64,000 nucleotides of DNA from an uncultured Bacteroidales bacterium (GTDB lineage: Bacteria > Bacteroidota > Bacteroidia > Bacteroidales > Bacteroidaceae). Every line of letters begins with the position of its first letter. The first letter of the stretch is position 1. This document shows positions 15,230 to 23,561 of the stretch, one piece after another. The DNA lies in NCBI GenBank assembly GCA_902802815.1, contig CADCNQ010000006.1, forward strand, positions 1 to 64,000. Direction: 5' to 3'. The translations under genes and the position numbers were made by a program. The notes under the pieces are model-generated. The model saw nothing but the letters and a program-made list of their open reading frames with translations, was not told the origin of the DNA and did not search any database.

Positions 15230-18200
15230 TTATAATGAAACATTCATACCAAATGTTATGTTCAGAGGAATGGGGTATCCGAAGTTGGGGTTTTCGGGAT
15301 CCACTCCGGAGAAGCTGCTGCTCTTGATTGTGATCAGATTTTGTGCGGACACATACAGGCGCAGGCGTTCCATATGCATCTTGTCACACATCTTTTTGGA
15401 GAAGTTGTAGCCGATTTGTAAGGTGCGCAGTTTTGCATACGAGCCGTTTTCGACAAAGTAGCTTGAAACGCGCTTCTCGTTGTTGTTGTCCATCGTGCTG
15501 ACGGCGGGAATGTTCGAGCCGCTGTTCATCGGTGTCCACGCATTGAGTATGCGGTCGCCCTTGTTGAGGTTTGAGATATTCAGGCCGCTCCACAGGTCAG
15601 TCTGCTTCTTCAGGTCGCTGATGACATCCTTGCCTTGCTCGCCTTGCCAGAACATGTTCAGGTCGAAGTTCTTATACTGCAGGTTGATGTTGAGGCCCCA
15701 TGTGAAGTCGGGCACGGGATCGAAAATCCATGTCTGATCTTTTTCGTTAATCATACCGTCCTTGTTGAGGTCTTTCCAGCGCATGCGGCCGACACCGGCG
15801 CCGTTTTGGACTGCATGGTTGTCCACCTCAGCCTGGCTCTTGAAGATGCCGTCGTAGACATAGCCGACCTGTGCGCCCATGGGATGACCCACGACGCTTT
15901 TCACGCCGTTACCGCCGAAGGTTCCGCGGGAGGCAATTGTTTCTGGCAGTTTTGTCACCTCGTTGCGGTAGGTGGCGATGTTTCCTGAGATGTCGTAGTG
16001 GAAGGCACCTACGGCATTGCGGTAGCCGATGGTCAGTTCGACACCCGTATTCTTCATTTCGCCGGCATTAATCCACTGTGTGGAGCCTTCGCCCATAGCG
16101 GCAATGGCCGGCATCGGCACTAGAATGTCTTTTGTCTTCTTGTAGTACCACTCGAAGGAGCCGTAGAGCGTATTGTGGAACATGGCGAAGTCGAAGCCGA
16201 GGTTCGTCTGTGTCGTTGTTTCCCATTTCAGGTCGTCGTTGCCCAGCTGGTCGCGTTTGAAGCCGCTCGGCAGGATTTTGCCGCCGTTGCTTCCAGCGAT
16301 GTCGTAGCTGGTGCCGTAGCTCTGACCGCCAAATCCGGCCTCACCGTAGTTGCTGACATACAAGGTGTAGCGGGCCAGGTTGTTGATTTCCTGGTTACCG
16401 GTCTGGCCCCATGAAACACGCAGCTTGAGGTTTTCGAGCCATTTCACTGATTTCATGAACGACTCTTCTGTGATACGCCAACCGGCGCTGACTGAAGGGA
16501 AGGTGCCGTAGCGGTTGTTTTTGCCGAAGCGTGATGAGCCGTCGTGACGCAAAGTGACGCTTGCCAGATAGCGGTCGTTATACGTGTAGTTTGCTTTTCC
16601 GAAGAATGACACCAAGGTGTAACCGCCGGCGCTGCCGTAGGCCATGGATTCGCCGACGCCGGCGTTGGGCCACATGTAATCCTTGTTATATACGCTGAAG
16701 TCGTGCTTCACAGCGCTGAACCACTTGTCGTCTTCACGGTTGAGCTCGACACCGGCCAGGAAGTCGGCGCGATGCTTGTTCTTTTCCAGATTGTAGGTGG
16801 CAACGGCATTCCACATCCACTTGGTCCAATGCTCCTGCTTGGGTTCCACGGCATTGGTCGGGTTGGCAACGGTGCCTTCTGTGACGGGGTAGGTGAATAT
16901 GCGCTGCTCCTTTTGTGAGTAGTCAAGACCGAAGGTGCTCTTGATGTTCAGGTTCTTGATTGGGTTGACATTGATATAGGCATCACCGAACAGACGCCAG
17001 AAGGTGTAGCGGTTGTCCTTGTTGCGGTCCAGGCGTGCCAGAGGGTTCTCGCGGTCGGGATATCCTCCTTCGGGGCCGGCGTATTCGCCTGTGGTGGTAT
17101 ATACCGGGATTGAGGGGTTGAATTGCAGCACGTTTTCGATGAAACCGCCTGGAGCCTCCACTTCACTAGTGCGGTTGAACGTGAAATGTTCACCGACGGT
17201 GATGATGTTGCGCTCGCCGATTTTCATCAGTTTGTATTCGGTATTTATACGACCGGAGAAACGCTCGAAGTCGCTTTCTTTGATGATACCCTTATTTTTG
17301 TAGTAGCCAGCAGAGAAGAAGGCCGAACCGCGTTCGGAGCCGCTGCTCAGCGACACATTATACTGCTGTATGATGCCGGTGCGGGTAGTTTCGTCAAACC
17401 AGTCGGTATCTCCGGCGGGTGTCATACCTGCGGCATCCAGGTACTTGCTCATTGTAATCCTGTTCAACACGGGATATCCAAGAGGGTTGTAGCCCCAGTC
17501 GTAGTGATAGCCCAGGCCGTTGGTGTTGGGGTTGAGACCGTCGTTAACGTAGCCCTGCCACAGTACCTGTCCGAATTGTTTTGCGTTTAAAACGTTAATC
17601 TTGTGGGCGTAGGTCTGTATGGCAACACTGGCGTCGAAATTCACCTTCACCTTGCCCTCTTTACCCTTCTTGGTGGTGATGATGATGACACCGTTGGCTG
17701 CGCGCGAACCATATATAGATGCGGAGGAGGCATCCTTCAGCACCTGAATGGATTCGATGTCGTTGCCGTTAAGTTCGTGCATTCCGCCTGTTGTCGGTAC
17801 ACCGTCAATGATGTAGAGCGGGTCGGCACCGGAGTTCAGGGTACCGACACCGCGGATGCGCACAGCTGCCTTACCGGAGGGAGAGCCGCCGTCCGGGTTG
17901 ACATACATGCCTGGAACGCGTCCCTGCAGCGCCTTCATGGGGTTGTTTTCGTTCTGCTTCATCATGTCGTCGACAGTCACCACCGAGACTGCGCCGGTCA
18001 GGTCGGCTTTGCGCTGTGTGGTGTAGCCGGTCACCACAAGTTCGTTCAGTGCGAGGGCGTCTTCTTTCATGACCACCTTCATGTCGTTTTTTGCGGCCAC
18101 TTCCTGCGGCTGGAAGCCGATATAGGTAATCACCAGTGTCTTTCCGGGCTCCACCTTCAGCGTGAAGTTGCCGTCGAAGTCGGTGATGGTGCCGTTCTGT

Positions 18201-18376
18201 GCACCTTTCTCCATGACTTTGGCGCCGATGATGGCTTCGCCGGTTGCATCTGTCACGTTACCCGTGATCTGCTGCTGTGCAAGCGACATCTGACACAGCA
18301 TGAGAGACAGGAAAAACAATGCTCGTCCTTTCGAGATGCCCGTCAGGGCAAGCAAGAATCGTTTCATGTGTTCCAT
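15230..18376 (-). CDS. susC: SusC-family TonB-dependent outer-membrane transporter
   Basis: 1048 residues, usual SusC length. Signal peptide ends around MSLAQQQ. The N-terminal carboxypeptidase-like beta domain (ITGNVTDATGEAIIGAKV, about 37-110) is followed by the Ton box/plug region (LNELVVTGY; plug motif RIRGVGTLNSGADPLYIIDG, SIYGSRAANGVIIITTKKG) and the 22-strand barrel ending in FGMNVSL with a terminal aromatic-poor strand. It imports fructo-oligosaccharides into the periplasm with energy from TonB. A second ATG at 18367 is equally possible. First gene of the operon susC-susD-SGBP-GH32-two-module protein, with a TATCTTTG box 57 nt upstream. Confidence 0.96.
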   Translation of the reverse strand: MEHMKRFLLALTGISKGRALFFLSLMLCQMSLAQQQITGNVTDATGEAIIGAKVMEKGAQNGTITDFDGNFTLKVEPGKTLVITYIGFQPQEVAAKNDMKVVMKEDALALNELVVTGYTTQRKADLTGAVSVVTVDDMMKQNENNPMKALQGRVPGMYVNPDGGSPSGKAAVRIRGVGTLNSGADPLYIIDGVPTTGGMHELNGNDIESIQVLKDASSASIYGSRAANGVIIITTKKGKEGKVKVNFDASVAIQTYAHKINVLNAKQFGQVLWQGYVNDGLNPNTNGLGYHYDWGYNPLGYPVLNRITMSKYLDAAGMTPAGDTDWFDETTRTGIIQQYNVSLSSGSERGSAFFSAGYYKNKGIIKESDFERFSGRINTEYKLMKIGERNIITVGEHFTFNRTSEVEAPGGFIENVLQFNPSIPVYTTTGEYAGPEGGYPDRENPLARLDRNKDNRYTFWRLFGDAYINVNPIKNLNIKSTFGLDYSQKEQRIFTYPVTEGTVANPTNAVEPKQEHWTKWMWNAVATYNLEKNKHRADFLAGVELNREDDKWFSAVKHDFSVYNKDYMWPNAGVGESMAYGSAGGYTLVSFFGKANYTYNDRYLASVTLRHDGSSRFGKNNRYGTFPSVSAGWRITEESFMKSVKWLENLKLRVSWGQTGNQEINNLARYTLYVSNYGEAGFGGQSYGTSYDIAGSNGGKILPSGFKRDQLGNDDLKWETTTQTNLGFDFAMFHNTLYGSFEWYYKKTKDILVPMPAIAAMGEGSTQWINAGEMKNTGVELTIGYRNAVGAFHYDISGNIATYRNEVTKLPETIASRGTFGGNGVKSVVGHPMGAQVGYVYDGIFKSQAEVDNHAVQNGAGVGRMRWKDLNKDGMINEKDQTWIFDPVPDFTWGLNINLQYKNFDLNMFWQGEQGKDVISDLKKQTDLWSGLNISNLNKGDRILNAWTPMNSGSNIPAVSTMDNNNEKRVSSYFVENGSYAKLRTLQIGYNFSKKMCDKMHMERLRLYVSAQNLITIKSSSFSGVDPENPNFGYPIPLNITFGMNVSL

Positions 18377-18432
18377 TTGTTTTTTAGGTTAGTAAAACAA
18401 AAAAATGATTAATAAATTTTAAAATTCCGCAG

Positions 18433-18440
18433 CAAAGATA
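18433..18440 (-). promoter_or_regulatory. -7 box (TATCTTTG) for susC
   Basis: Perfect TAnnTTTG on the minus strand, about 57-64 nt before the susC ATG. No good -33 TTTG is seen at the usual spacing, as expected for a promoter that needs an activator. Confidence 0.6.
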
Positions 18441-18486
18441 ATCCTATTCGCACGTGTATGATAAAAATAATGTTTCTTTGAGTGGA

Positions 18487-18545
18487 AAATATCGTTCATT
18501 GCAACAAAAATAAAAGCAAATGAACGATATTTCTCATTCATTTGC
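18487..18545. promoter_or_regulatory. Candidate operator: 14-bp inverted repeat and third half-site
   Basis: AAATATCGTTCATT (18487-18500) and AATGAACGATATTT (18519-18532) are perfect reverse complements around an 18-nt spacer. A third related site, CATTCATTTGC, lies at 18535-18545. All three contain a GCAA(A)TGAACG-like core (GCAATGAACG, GCAAATGAACG, GCAAATGAATG). They sit about 50-110 bp upstream of the predicted susC start of transcription and after the stop of the regulator gene. This suits binding by a dimeric AraC-type activator. A terminator hairpin for the regulator gene is the alternative, but no T tract follows on the minus strand. Confidence 0.5.
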
Positions 18546-18596
18546 TTCTGTCTCTGTGTGCTGTCTGTTAGGGGGACAGGCTGTTTCGAGCGCTTT

Positions 18597-20147
18597 TCAG
18601 CTGTTTCTGCCTCTTACTTCTCCTGGCAATATTCCGTATTCGTCTTTAAAGCATTTTGTGAAGTAGCTTGGTGCGGTGAAACCGACCTTATAGGCCACTT
18701 CACTGATACTCATATCCGTGGTCATAAGCATCTGATATCCCCGTTTTAATCGGGCCGTTCGCAACAGTTCCACCGGCGAGGCTCCCGTGACGGCTTTCAC
18801 TTTTCTATAGAGCTGCACGCGGCTCAGGTTCATTGCCGAAGCCAGATCCTCCACACTCAGTTCGCTGTTTTCCAGCCGGGCCTCCACCACATCCTTGAAG
18901 CGTGCGAAGAAGACCGATGTCGCCGCCAGTCCTTCCTCTTCGGCTTCTTCTCCCTCGCTGTCGTTTTCGGTGCTGACGGTATTCAATGCCGGAAGCTCCT
19001 CTTGCTTCAGCTCCCACAGACTGTTCACCATGCGCTCCCTGCGCAGCGTTGTTTTCCCCAATTTATAAAGGTAGAGCAACACCAGGACGGCAATCAGCAG
19101 CACAAGACCTCCGAAAGCCATCCAGGTGATCATGCGCTGCGTGTCCAGCTCCTTCAGGTACGAGTCTGCCATCTCGTGCAGGCGGTCCAGATTCTTCACC
19201 TGTCTCATGGTCTCCTCGGTCTGCATCAGCAACACGCGGGCGTTGTCGTGGGTCACGATGGCTGACATCATGAGCGTCTCCTTCTTATAGGGCTTGCCTT
19301 CGAGAATATCTACGGCCAGTTGCAGCAGGCGGTCGCCGTTGGTGGGATATATGAAGGAGGCGTCCAGGATGGAATCGTTCACCAGTGTTATGCCGCCGTT
19401 TTTTCCCGGCAGTCCGTCGATGCCGCAATACAGGGGCCTGCTGTCTCCTGCCTCCAGGAATGCCTGGCGGGCGCCGATGGCAGAGCGGTCGTTCATGCCG
19501 AAGACAAAATCCACTGCCACGTCGGGGTGCGCTTTTTTCCAGTTCCTTACGATGTCATATCCCGTTTCCTCTGTCCAGTCGCCCTGCAGCGTTGCAACCA
19601 CCTCTATTTGCGGATAGTGCTTAACGGCATCGGTGAAACCATTGTGGCGCTCAATAGCGGGAGAAGAACCTTTAAGCCCCATCACCTCCAGCACCTTTCC
19701 GCTGCCGCCGAGACGCTTGGCGATATATTCTCCCATCTGTCGTCCCATCTCGTAGTTGTCGGCACTCATGAAGGCCGTAAATTTCCGGCTGTTGGTCTTG
19801 CGCTCAAACACGATGACGGGAATGCCGCTGTCGTAGGCACGGTCGATGGCGGGAGATATAGTGGCCACTTGGTTGGGCGCTACGATAAGCAGGTCAATGC
19901 CGCAGGCTACGAGGCTGTCGATTTGTTCTATCTGCCGTTGGTCGCTGTCGTAGGCTGCCGCGAAGCGCAACTCCACGTTATTGTGGAAATAGTTTCCCAT
20001 GCGCAGCTCGTCATTCTGCTTATCGCGCCACGTGTCTTCCGAGCATTGTGAAACTCCGATGATATAGTGTTTTTCCCTGTTGCTGCAGCCGCTGCATATC
20101 CATGCCAACGCTGCAAATAAAGTCAAGAGTAATAGCTCCTGCCGCAT
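18597..20147 (-). CDS. Membrane-spanning sugar sensor: periplasmic-binding domain fused to AraC regulator
   Basis: 516 residues from the ATG at 20147; the longer frame adds a basic leader with no support. The N-terminus MRQELLLLTLFAALAWICSGCSN is a signal, possibly a lipobox. Residues 27-300 form a periplasmic sugar-binding domain of the LacI/RbsB type (YIIGVSQCSEDTWR, DLLIVAPNQ, GIPVIVFERKT, FVFGMNDRSAIGARQAF, CGIDGLPGKNG). A single membrane helix follows at about 339-362. After an acidic linker (ENDSEGEEAEEEG) comes an AraC-type HTH domain (about 417-514: SVEDLASAMNLSRVQLYRKV, SISEVAYKVGFTAPSYFTKCF). The kinase and receiver domains of a normal hybrid two-component system are absent. It probably senses fructose and activates the adjacent susC operon. 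The co-oriented position 220 nt upstream of susC supports this. Confidence 0.85.
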   Translation of the reverse strand: MRQELLLLTLFAALAWICSGCSNREKHYIIGVSQCSEDTWRDKQNDELRMGNYFHNNVELRFAAAYDSDQRQIEQIDSLVACGIDLLIVAPNQVATISPAIDRAYDSGIPVIVFERKTNSRKFTAFMSADNYEMGRQMGEYIAKRLGGSGKVLEVMGLKGSSPAIERHNGFTDAVKHYPQIEVVATLQGDWTEETGYDIVRNWKKAHPDVAVDFVFGMNDRSAIGARQAFLEAGDSRPLYCGIDGLPGKNGGITLVNDSILDASFIYPTNGDRLLQLAVDILEGKPYKKETLMMSAIVTHDNARVLLMQTEETMRQVKNLDRLHEMADSYLKELDTQRMITWMAFGGLVLLIAVLVLLYLYKLGKTTLRRERMVNSLWELKQEELPALNTVSTENDSEGEEAEEEGLAATSVFFARFKDVVEARLENSELSVEDLASAMNLSRVQLYRKVKAVTGASPVELLRTARLKRGYQMLMTTDMSISEVAYKVGFTAPSYFTKCFKDEYGILPGEVRGRNS

Positions 20148-20178
20148 ATAGAGTGAACTGTGGTTTGTAAAATTGGTG

Positions 20179-20186
20179 CAAAAATA
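20179..20186 (-). promoter_or_regulatory. -7 box (TATTTTTG) for the regulator gene
   Basis: The minus strand reads TATTTTTG, 31 nt before the regulator ATG. The regulator therefore has its own promoter, separate from susC. Confidence 0.5.
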
Positions 20187-20252
20187 CATTTTTTTTCTAA
20201 CAACCAGGACAACAGCAATGATTTTTTTTCTCATGCGGTGGTCTTTTTAGTT

Positions 20253-20325
20253 GACAAGTTAACAAGTTGATAGGTTGTCAGTCTTGGTTTTTGACTCCAG
20301 ACCCCAGACTTAAAACTTTCTGGTG
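20253..20325. repeat. Short-period repeat tract (8-nt then 7-nt units)
   Basis: TTGACAAG, TTAACAAG, TTGATAGG, TTGTCAGT give four 8-nt units. Further on CTCCAGA, CCCCAGA, CTTAAAA, CTTTCTG give four 7-nt units. No gene is seen in 20187-20439 apart from this tract. Confidence 0.6.
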
Positions 20326-20439
20326 TAAAGAAAATTCCGACTCCTTAAAACCTATTCCTCAATTCTTGTTTCTGCGGCCGGGTGACGGGGTATTTTCCCG
20401 TACACTAAGAAAAATTTTCCCGATGCCTTACCCGCAAAA

Positions 20440-21053
20440 ATGCAAAGCTTTCGTGTTTCTTTTGCATTGGACACCGAGGGCTGGTATGACAGCGGCAACA
20501 ACCGGCACACGGAGTACGAAGAAGGATGCCATCAGACCGGTTTCACCGATGACGGCACCCTGTACCTCTACTTTATCCACACCGGCAATATTTATGCCGG
20601 AAGACCCTATCAGGTGAAGTGGAATAGCGGCAGCGACATTGTGAACCCCGTCTTCAGCGGCATTACCATAGAGAACGTACAGGATAACGTTACGAGTACC
20701 GATGAAAAGGTCGGTTTCATCGGCAATTACAGCCCCGTAATGCTCCCCGGCGGCGACAGGAGTAACTACTACCTGGGCGCTCAAAACACGCTTTATTGGC
20801 CCACTGCCGACAAGACTGTGGGTGCTTTCCGTGCTTACTTCCACGTGGATCTCAGCGACGTGCCTGCAGGCGAACGCTCATCACCAATACGGATGAAGGA
20901 GCTGTGACGGGCATCGTCGAGAGTGAAGAACTAAGAGTGAAGAGTGAAGAATCTGATGATGTTTGGTATGATCTCTCCGGACGTAAATACAAAAACAAGC
21001 CTGCAAAGCCGGGCCTCTATATCCGTGGCGGTAGGAAAGTTGTGGTGAATTAA
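20440..21053 (+). pseudogene. Truncated, frameshifted C-terminus of a Prevotella-type surface protein
   Basis: The first frame reads DGTLYLYFIHTGNIYAGRPYQVKW, VNPVFSGITIENV, NYYLGAQNTLYWPTADKTVGAFRAYFHVD. This is homologous to the C-terminal domain of the GLUG protein (LLSLYFKDATAIEAGKPYLVKW, NPVFTGVTVSNV). It stops at 20907. The next frame carries LITNTDEGAVTGIVESEE and the tail DLSGRKYKNKPAKPGLYIRGG to 21053. A single-base change around 20873-20880 explains the break. There is no signal peptide and no N-terminal domain, so this is a remnant. Its tail lacks the 39-nt insert of the two paralogues and so shows the ancestral form. Confidence 0.8.
20919..20953 (+). repeat. Heptamer array inside coding sequence
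   Basis: GAGAGTG, AAGAACT, AAGAGTG, AAGAGTG, AAGAATC: five 7-nt units encoding ESEELRVKSEES. The same array in two paralogues (minus strand of 475-530, and 5062-5135) is interrupted by the 39-nt insert. Confidence 0.85.
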
Positions 21054-21071
21054 CTCCCTAAATTGTCAACT

Positions 21072-21104
21072 GTAAAAGCCACCCTCGATGAAGGTGGCTT
21101 TTAC
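21072..21104. terminator. Bidirectional terminator
   Basis: A perfect 12-bp stem, GTAAAAGCCACC with GGTGGCTTTTAC, and a 9-nt loop. It lies between the end of the broken gene on the plus strand and the end of the aminotransferase on the minus strand. Confidence 0.85.
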
Positions 21105-21125
21105 TGACTATATATAAATAAGGTA

Positions 21126-22319
21126 TTATTTCAGACGGGCGAGGCACTCCTTGATGCGGCGCATGGCTTCGCGGATGTTGTCGTCGCTGGTGGCATAGCT
21201 CATGCGGAAGCACTCGGGGCTGCCGAAAGCATCACCTCCAACAGTGGCCACATGACCCACCTCGAGGAGATACATGGCGAGGTCGGTGCTGTTGTTTATG
21301 GTGCGGCCGTCTGCACTCTTGCCGTAGAAACTGCTGCACTTGGGGAAGAGATAGAAAGCACCCTGAGGGTCGTTCACCTCAAGACCGGGAATCTCCTTTG
21401 CCAGAGATACGATGAGATTCTTGCGGCGCTCGAAAGCCTGACGCATCTCCTCAACACATTCCTGAGGGCCGGAGAAGGCCTCCTCGGCTGCCTTCTGCGA
21501 TACAGAACAGGGGCCTGAGGTGTATTGGCCCTGCAGTTTGTTGCAGCCCTTGACAATCCACTCGGGGGCGGCGATGAAACCGATACGCCAGCCGGTCATG
21601 GCATAGGCCTTGGAGACACCGTTGATGATGACAACGCGCTCCTTGATGTCGGGGAACTGAGCCATGGAAGCGTGAGCACCCACGTAATTGATATGTTCGT
21701 AGATTTCGTCAGCAATGACGATGACACGGGGATGGCGCAGGAGCACATCCTTGAGTGCCTCAAGTTCGGCGGCGGAATAGACGCTGCCAGTGGGGTTGGA
21801 GGGAGAGCAGAGAATGAGGGCGCGCGTGTTGGGTGTGATGGCCTTCTCAAGCTGGTCGGGAGTCATTTTGAAGTCCTGCTCGATGCCGCACTCCACATAG
21901 ACGGGTGTGCCCTCGGCCAGAAGCACCATCTGGGGATAGCTTACCCAGTAGGGCGCAGGGATGATGACCTCGTCGCCGGCATTCACCAGAGCCATGATGG
22001 CATTGCAGACAGACTGTTTGGCACCGTTGCTGCAGAGAATCTGCGAGGGGGCGTAGTCGAGTCCGTTCTCGTTCTTCAGTTTTGCCACGATGGCTTTCTT
22101 GAGTTCGGGATAACCGGGCACGGGGCTGTAGCGGCTCCAGTTGTCCTCGACGGCCTTGATGGCAGCGCGCTTGATGTGGTCGGGGGTGTTGAAGTCGGGT
22201 TCGCCGACACTCATGTTGATGACATCAACGCCCTGAGCTTTCAGTTCGCTGCTCTTCTGACTCATGGCCAGTGTGGCACTTGGAGCCAGGCGGTTTAATC
22301 TTTCAGAGAGATTGTTCAT
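21126..22319 (-). CDS. aspC: Aspartate/aromatic aminotransferase class I
   Basis: 397 residues, standard length. PLP-dependent transfer of the amino group between aspartate and 2-oxoglutarate in the cytoplasm. Fold-type I features: GEPDFNTP near residue 39, the PxYW stretch PAPYWVSYPQ, SPSNPTG around 172, the DEIYEH motif, and the PLP lysine in VSKAYAMTGWRIG (Lys237). It belongs to the subgroup Ib (Thermus/Bacillus-like) aminotransferases. It follows ribBA by 39 nt on the same strand, with a heptamer-type tract in the gap, and ends before a strong bidirectional terminator. Confidence 0.9.
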   Translation of the reverse strand: MNNLSERLNRLAPSATLAMSQKSSELKAQGVDVINMSVGEPDFNTPDHIKRAAIKAVEDNWSRYSPVPGYPELKKAIVAKLKNENGLDYAPSQILCSNGAKQSVCNAIMALVNAGDEVIIPAPYWVSYPQMVLLAEGTPVYVECGIEQDFKMTPDQLEKAITPNTRALILCSPSNPTGSVYSAAELEALKDVLLRHPRVIVIADEIYEHINYVGAHASMAQFPDIKERVVIINGVSKAYAMTGWRIGFIAAPEWIVKGCNKLQGQYTSGPCSVSQKAAEEAFSGPQECVEEMRQAFERRKNLIVSLAKEIPGLEVNDPQGAFYLFPKCSSFYGKSADGRTINNSTDLAMYLLEVGHVATVGGDAFGSPECFRMSYATSDDNIREAMRRIKECLARLK

Positions 22320-22334
22320 TTTTATTTTGATTTT

Positions 22335-22362
22335 AAACTATAAACTTTCAACTTTCAACTAC
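22335..22362. repeat. Heptamer array between ribBA and aspC
   Basis: AAACTAT, AAACTTT, CAACTTT, CAACTAC: four 7-nt units running into the ribBA stop codon. Confidence 0.65.
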
Positions 22363-23561
22363 AACCTATGTCCCATGCGGACACGTTTTGTTTCGAGATA
22401 GCGTTTGTTGTACTGATTGGGCTCCACGACGATGGGCACATTCTCCACAATCTCCAGTCCGTAGCCCTCGAGACCCACGCGCTTGACGGGATTGTTGGTG
22501 ATGAGGCGTATCTTTGAGAGTCCCAGCGAGCGCAGTATCTGGGCGCCCACGCCGTAGTCCCTCTCGTCAGCCTTGAAACCCAGATGGAGGTTGGCATCCA
22601 CGGTGTCGTCACCCTGTTCCTGCAGAACGTATGCGGCAATCTTGTTCATGAGACCGATGCCGCGTCCCTCTTGCATGAGATATATGACGGCTCCCTTGCC
22701 TGCCTCCTCGATCATCTGCATGGAGCGGTGGAGCTGTGTGCCGCAGTCGCAGCGCTGGCTGCCGAATATGTCGCCTGTGGCGCAGGAAGAGTGCATGCGC
22801 ACGAGCACGGGTTCGTCTTCCTCCCACGTGCCCTTGATGATGGCTACGTGTTCGAGGCCGTTGGATATCTGGCGGAAGGGAATGATGCGGAAGTGACCCC
22901 ACTCGGTGGGGAGGTCGGCCTCGCTGCCGCGCTCCACAAGGCTCTCGCGTTGCAGGCGGTATGCGATGAGGTCGCGTATGGTGATTATCTTGAGGCTGAA
23001 CTGCCGGGCCACTTCCTCCAGTTGCGGCATGCGTGCCATAGTGCCGTCAGGATTGAGTATCTCGATGAGTGCAGCGGCGGGCTGCATGCCCGAGAGGCGT
23101 GCCAAGTCGATGGCGGCCTCCGTGTGCCCTGCGCGGCGCAGGACACCCTTGTCCTGGGCGTAGAGGGGATTGATGTGTCCCGGACGACCGAAGTCGGAGG
23201 GCTTGCTGGCGGGGTCAGCGAGGGCACGGATGGTGGCTGCGCGGTCGTGGGCGGAGACACCGGTGGTGCATCCCTCGAGAAGATCCACCGTGACGGTGAA
23301 CGGAGTGCCCAGCATGGAGGTGTTTTCTTCCACCTGACGGCTGAGTTCCAGTTCGTGGGCCCGGGATATGGTGATGGGAGCGCAGAGTACGCCGCGCCCG
23401 TTTTGCAGCATGAAGTTGACCTTCTCCGGAGTAATCATCTCGGCAGCGGTGATGAAGTCGCCCTCGTTCTCGCGATCCTCATCATCCACTACGATGACGA
23501 ATTTGCCGGCCTTGAAATCTTCAAGAGCTGCCTCTATCTGACTGATTGATGTTTGTTCCAT
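22359..23561 (-). CDS. ribBA: Bifunctional DHBP synthase / GTP cyclohydrolase II
   Basis: 400 residues, two fused riboflavin enzymes. Residues 1-205 are 3,4-dihydroxy-2-butanone-4-phosphate synthase (metal-binding [11 protein letters not shown] at 25-35; [14 protein letters not shown] near 98-110; GRPGHI at 125-130; RAGHTEAA near 143). Residues 206-400 are GTP cyclohydrolase II, with zinc ligands Cys260, Cys271 and Cys273 in [18 protein letters not shown] and the QEGRGIGL motif around 297. Together they supply the two precursors of lumazine from ribulose-5-phosphate and GTP. Its ATG overlaps the stop of the upstream permease gene by one base (TAATG). Confidence 0.95.
   Translation of the reverse strand: MEQTSISQIEAALEDFKAGKFVIVVDDEDRENEGDFITAAEMITPEKVNFMLQNGRGVLCAPITISRAHELELSRQVEENTSMLGTPFTVTVDLLEGCTTGVSAHDRAATIRALADPASKPSDFGRPGHINPLYAQDKGVLRRAGHTEAAIDLARLSGMQPAAALIEILNPDGTMARMPQLEEVARQFSLKIITIRDLIAYRLQRESLVERGSEADLPTEWGHFRIIPFRQISNGLEHVAIIKGTWEEDEPVLVRMHSSCATGDIFGSQRCDCGTQLHRSMQMIEEAGKGAVIYLMQEGRGIGLMNKIAAYVLQEQGDDTVDANLHLGFKADERDYGVGAQILRSLGLSKIRLITNNPVKRVGLEGYGLEIVENVPIVVEPNQYNKRYLETKRVRMGHRL

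Noticed and set aside
18487..18532. Rho-independent terminator of the regulator gene
   Set aside because: The stem is AT-rich and no T run follows it in the direction of transcription. The third half-site outside the stem fits an operator better.
22320..22358. FMN riboswitch near ribBA
   Set aside because: The gap holds only heptamer-like repeats, is downstream of ribBA, and ribBA itself overlaps the preceding gene.
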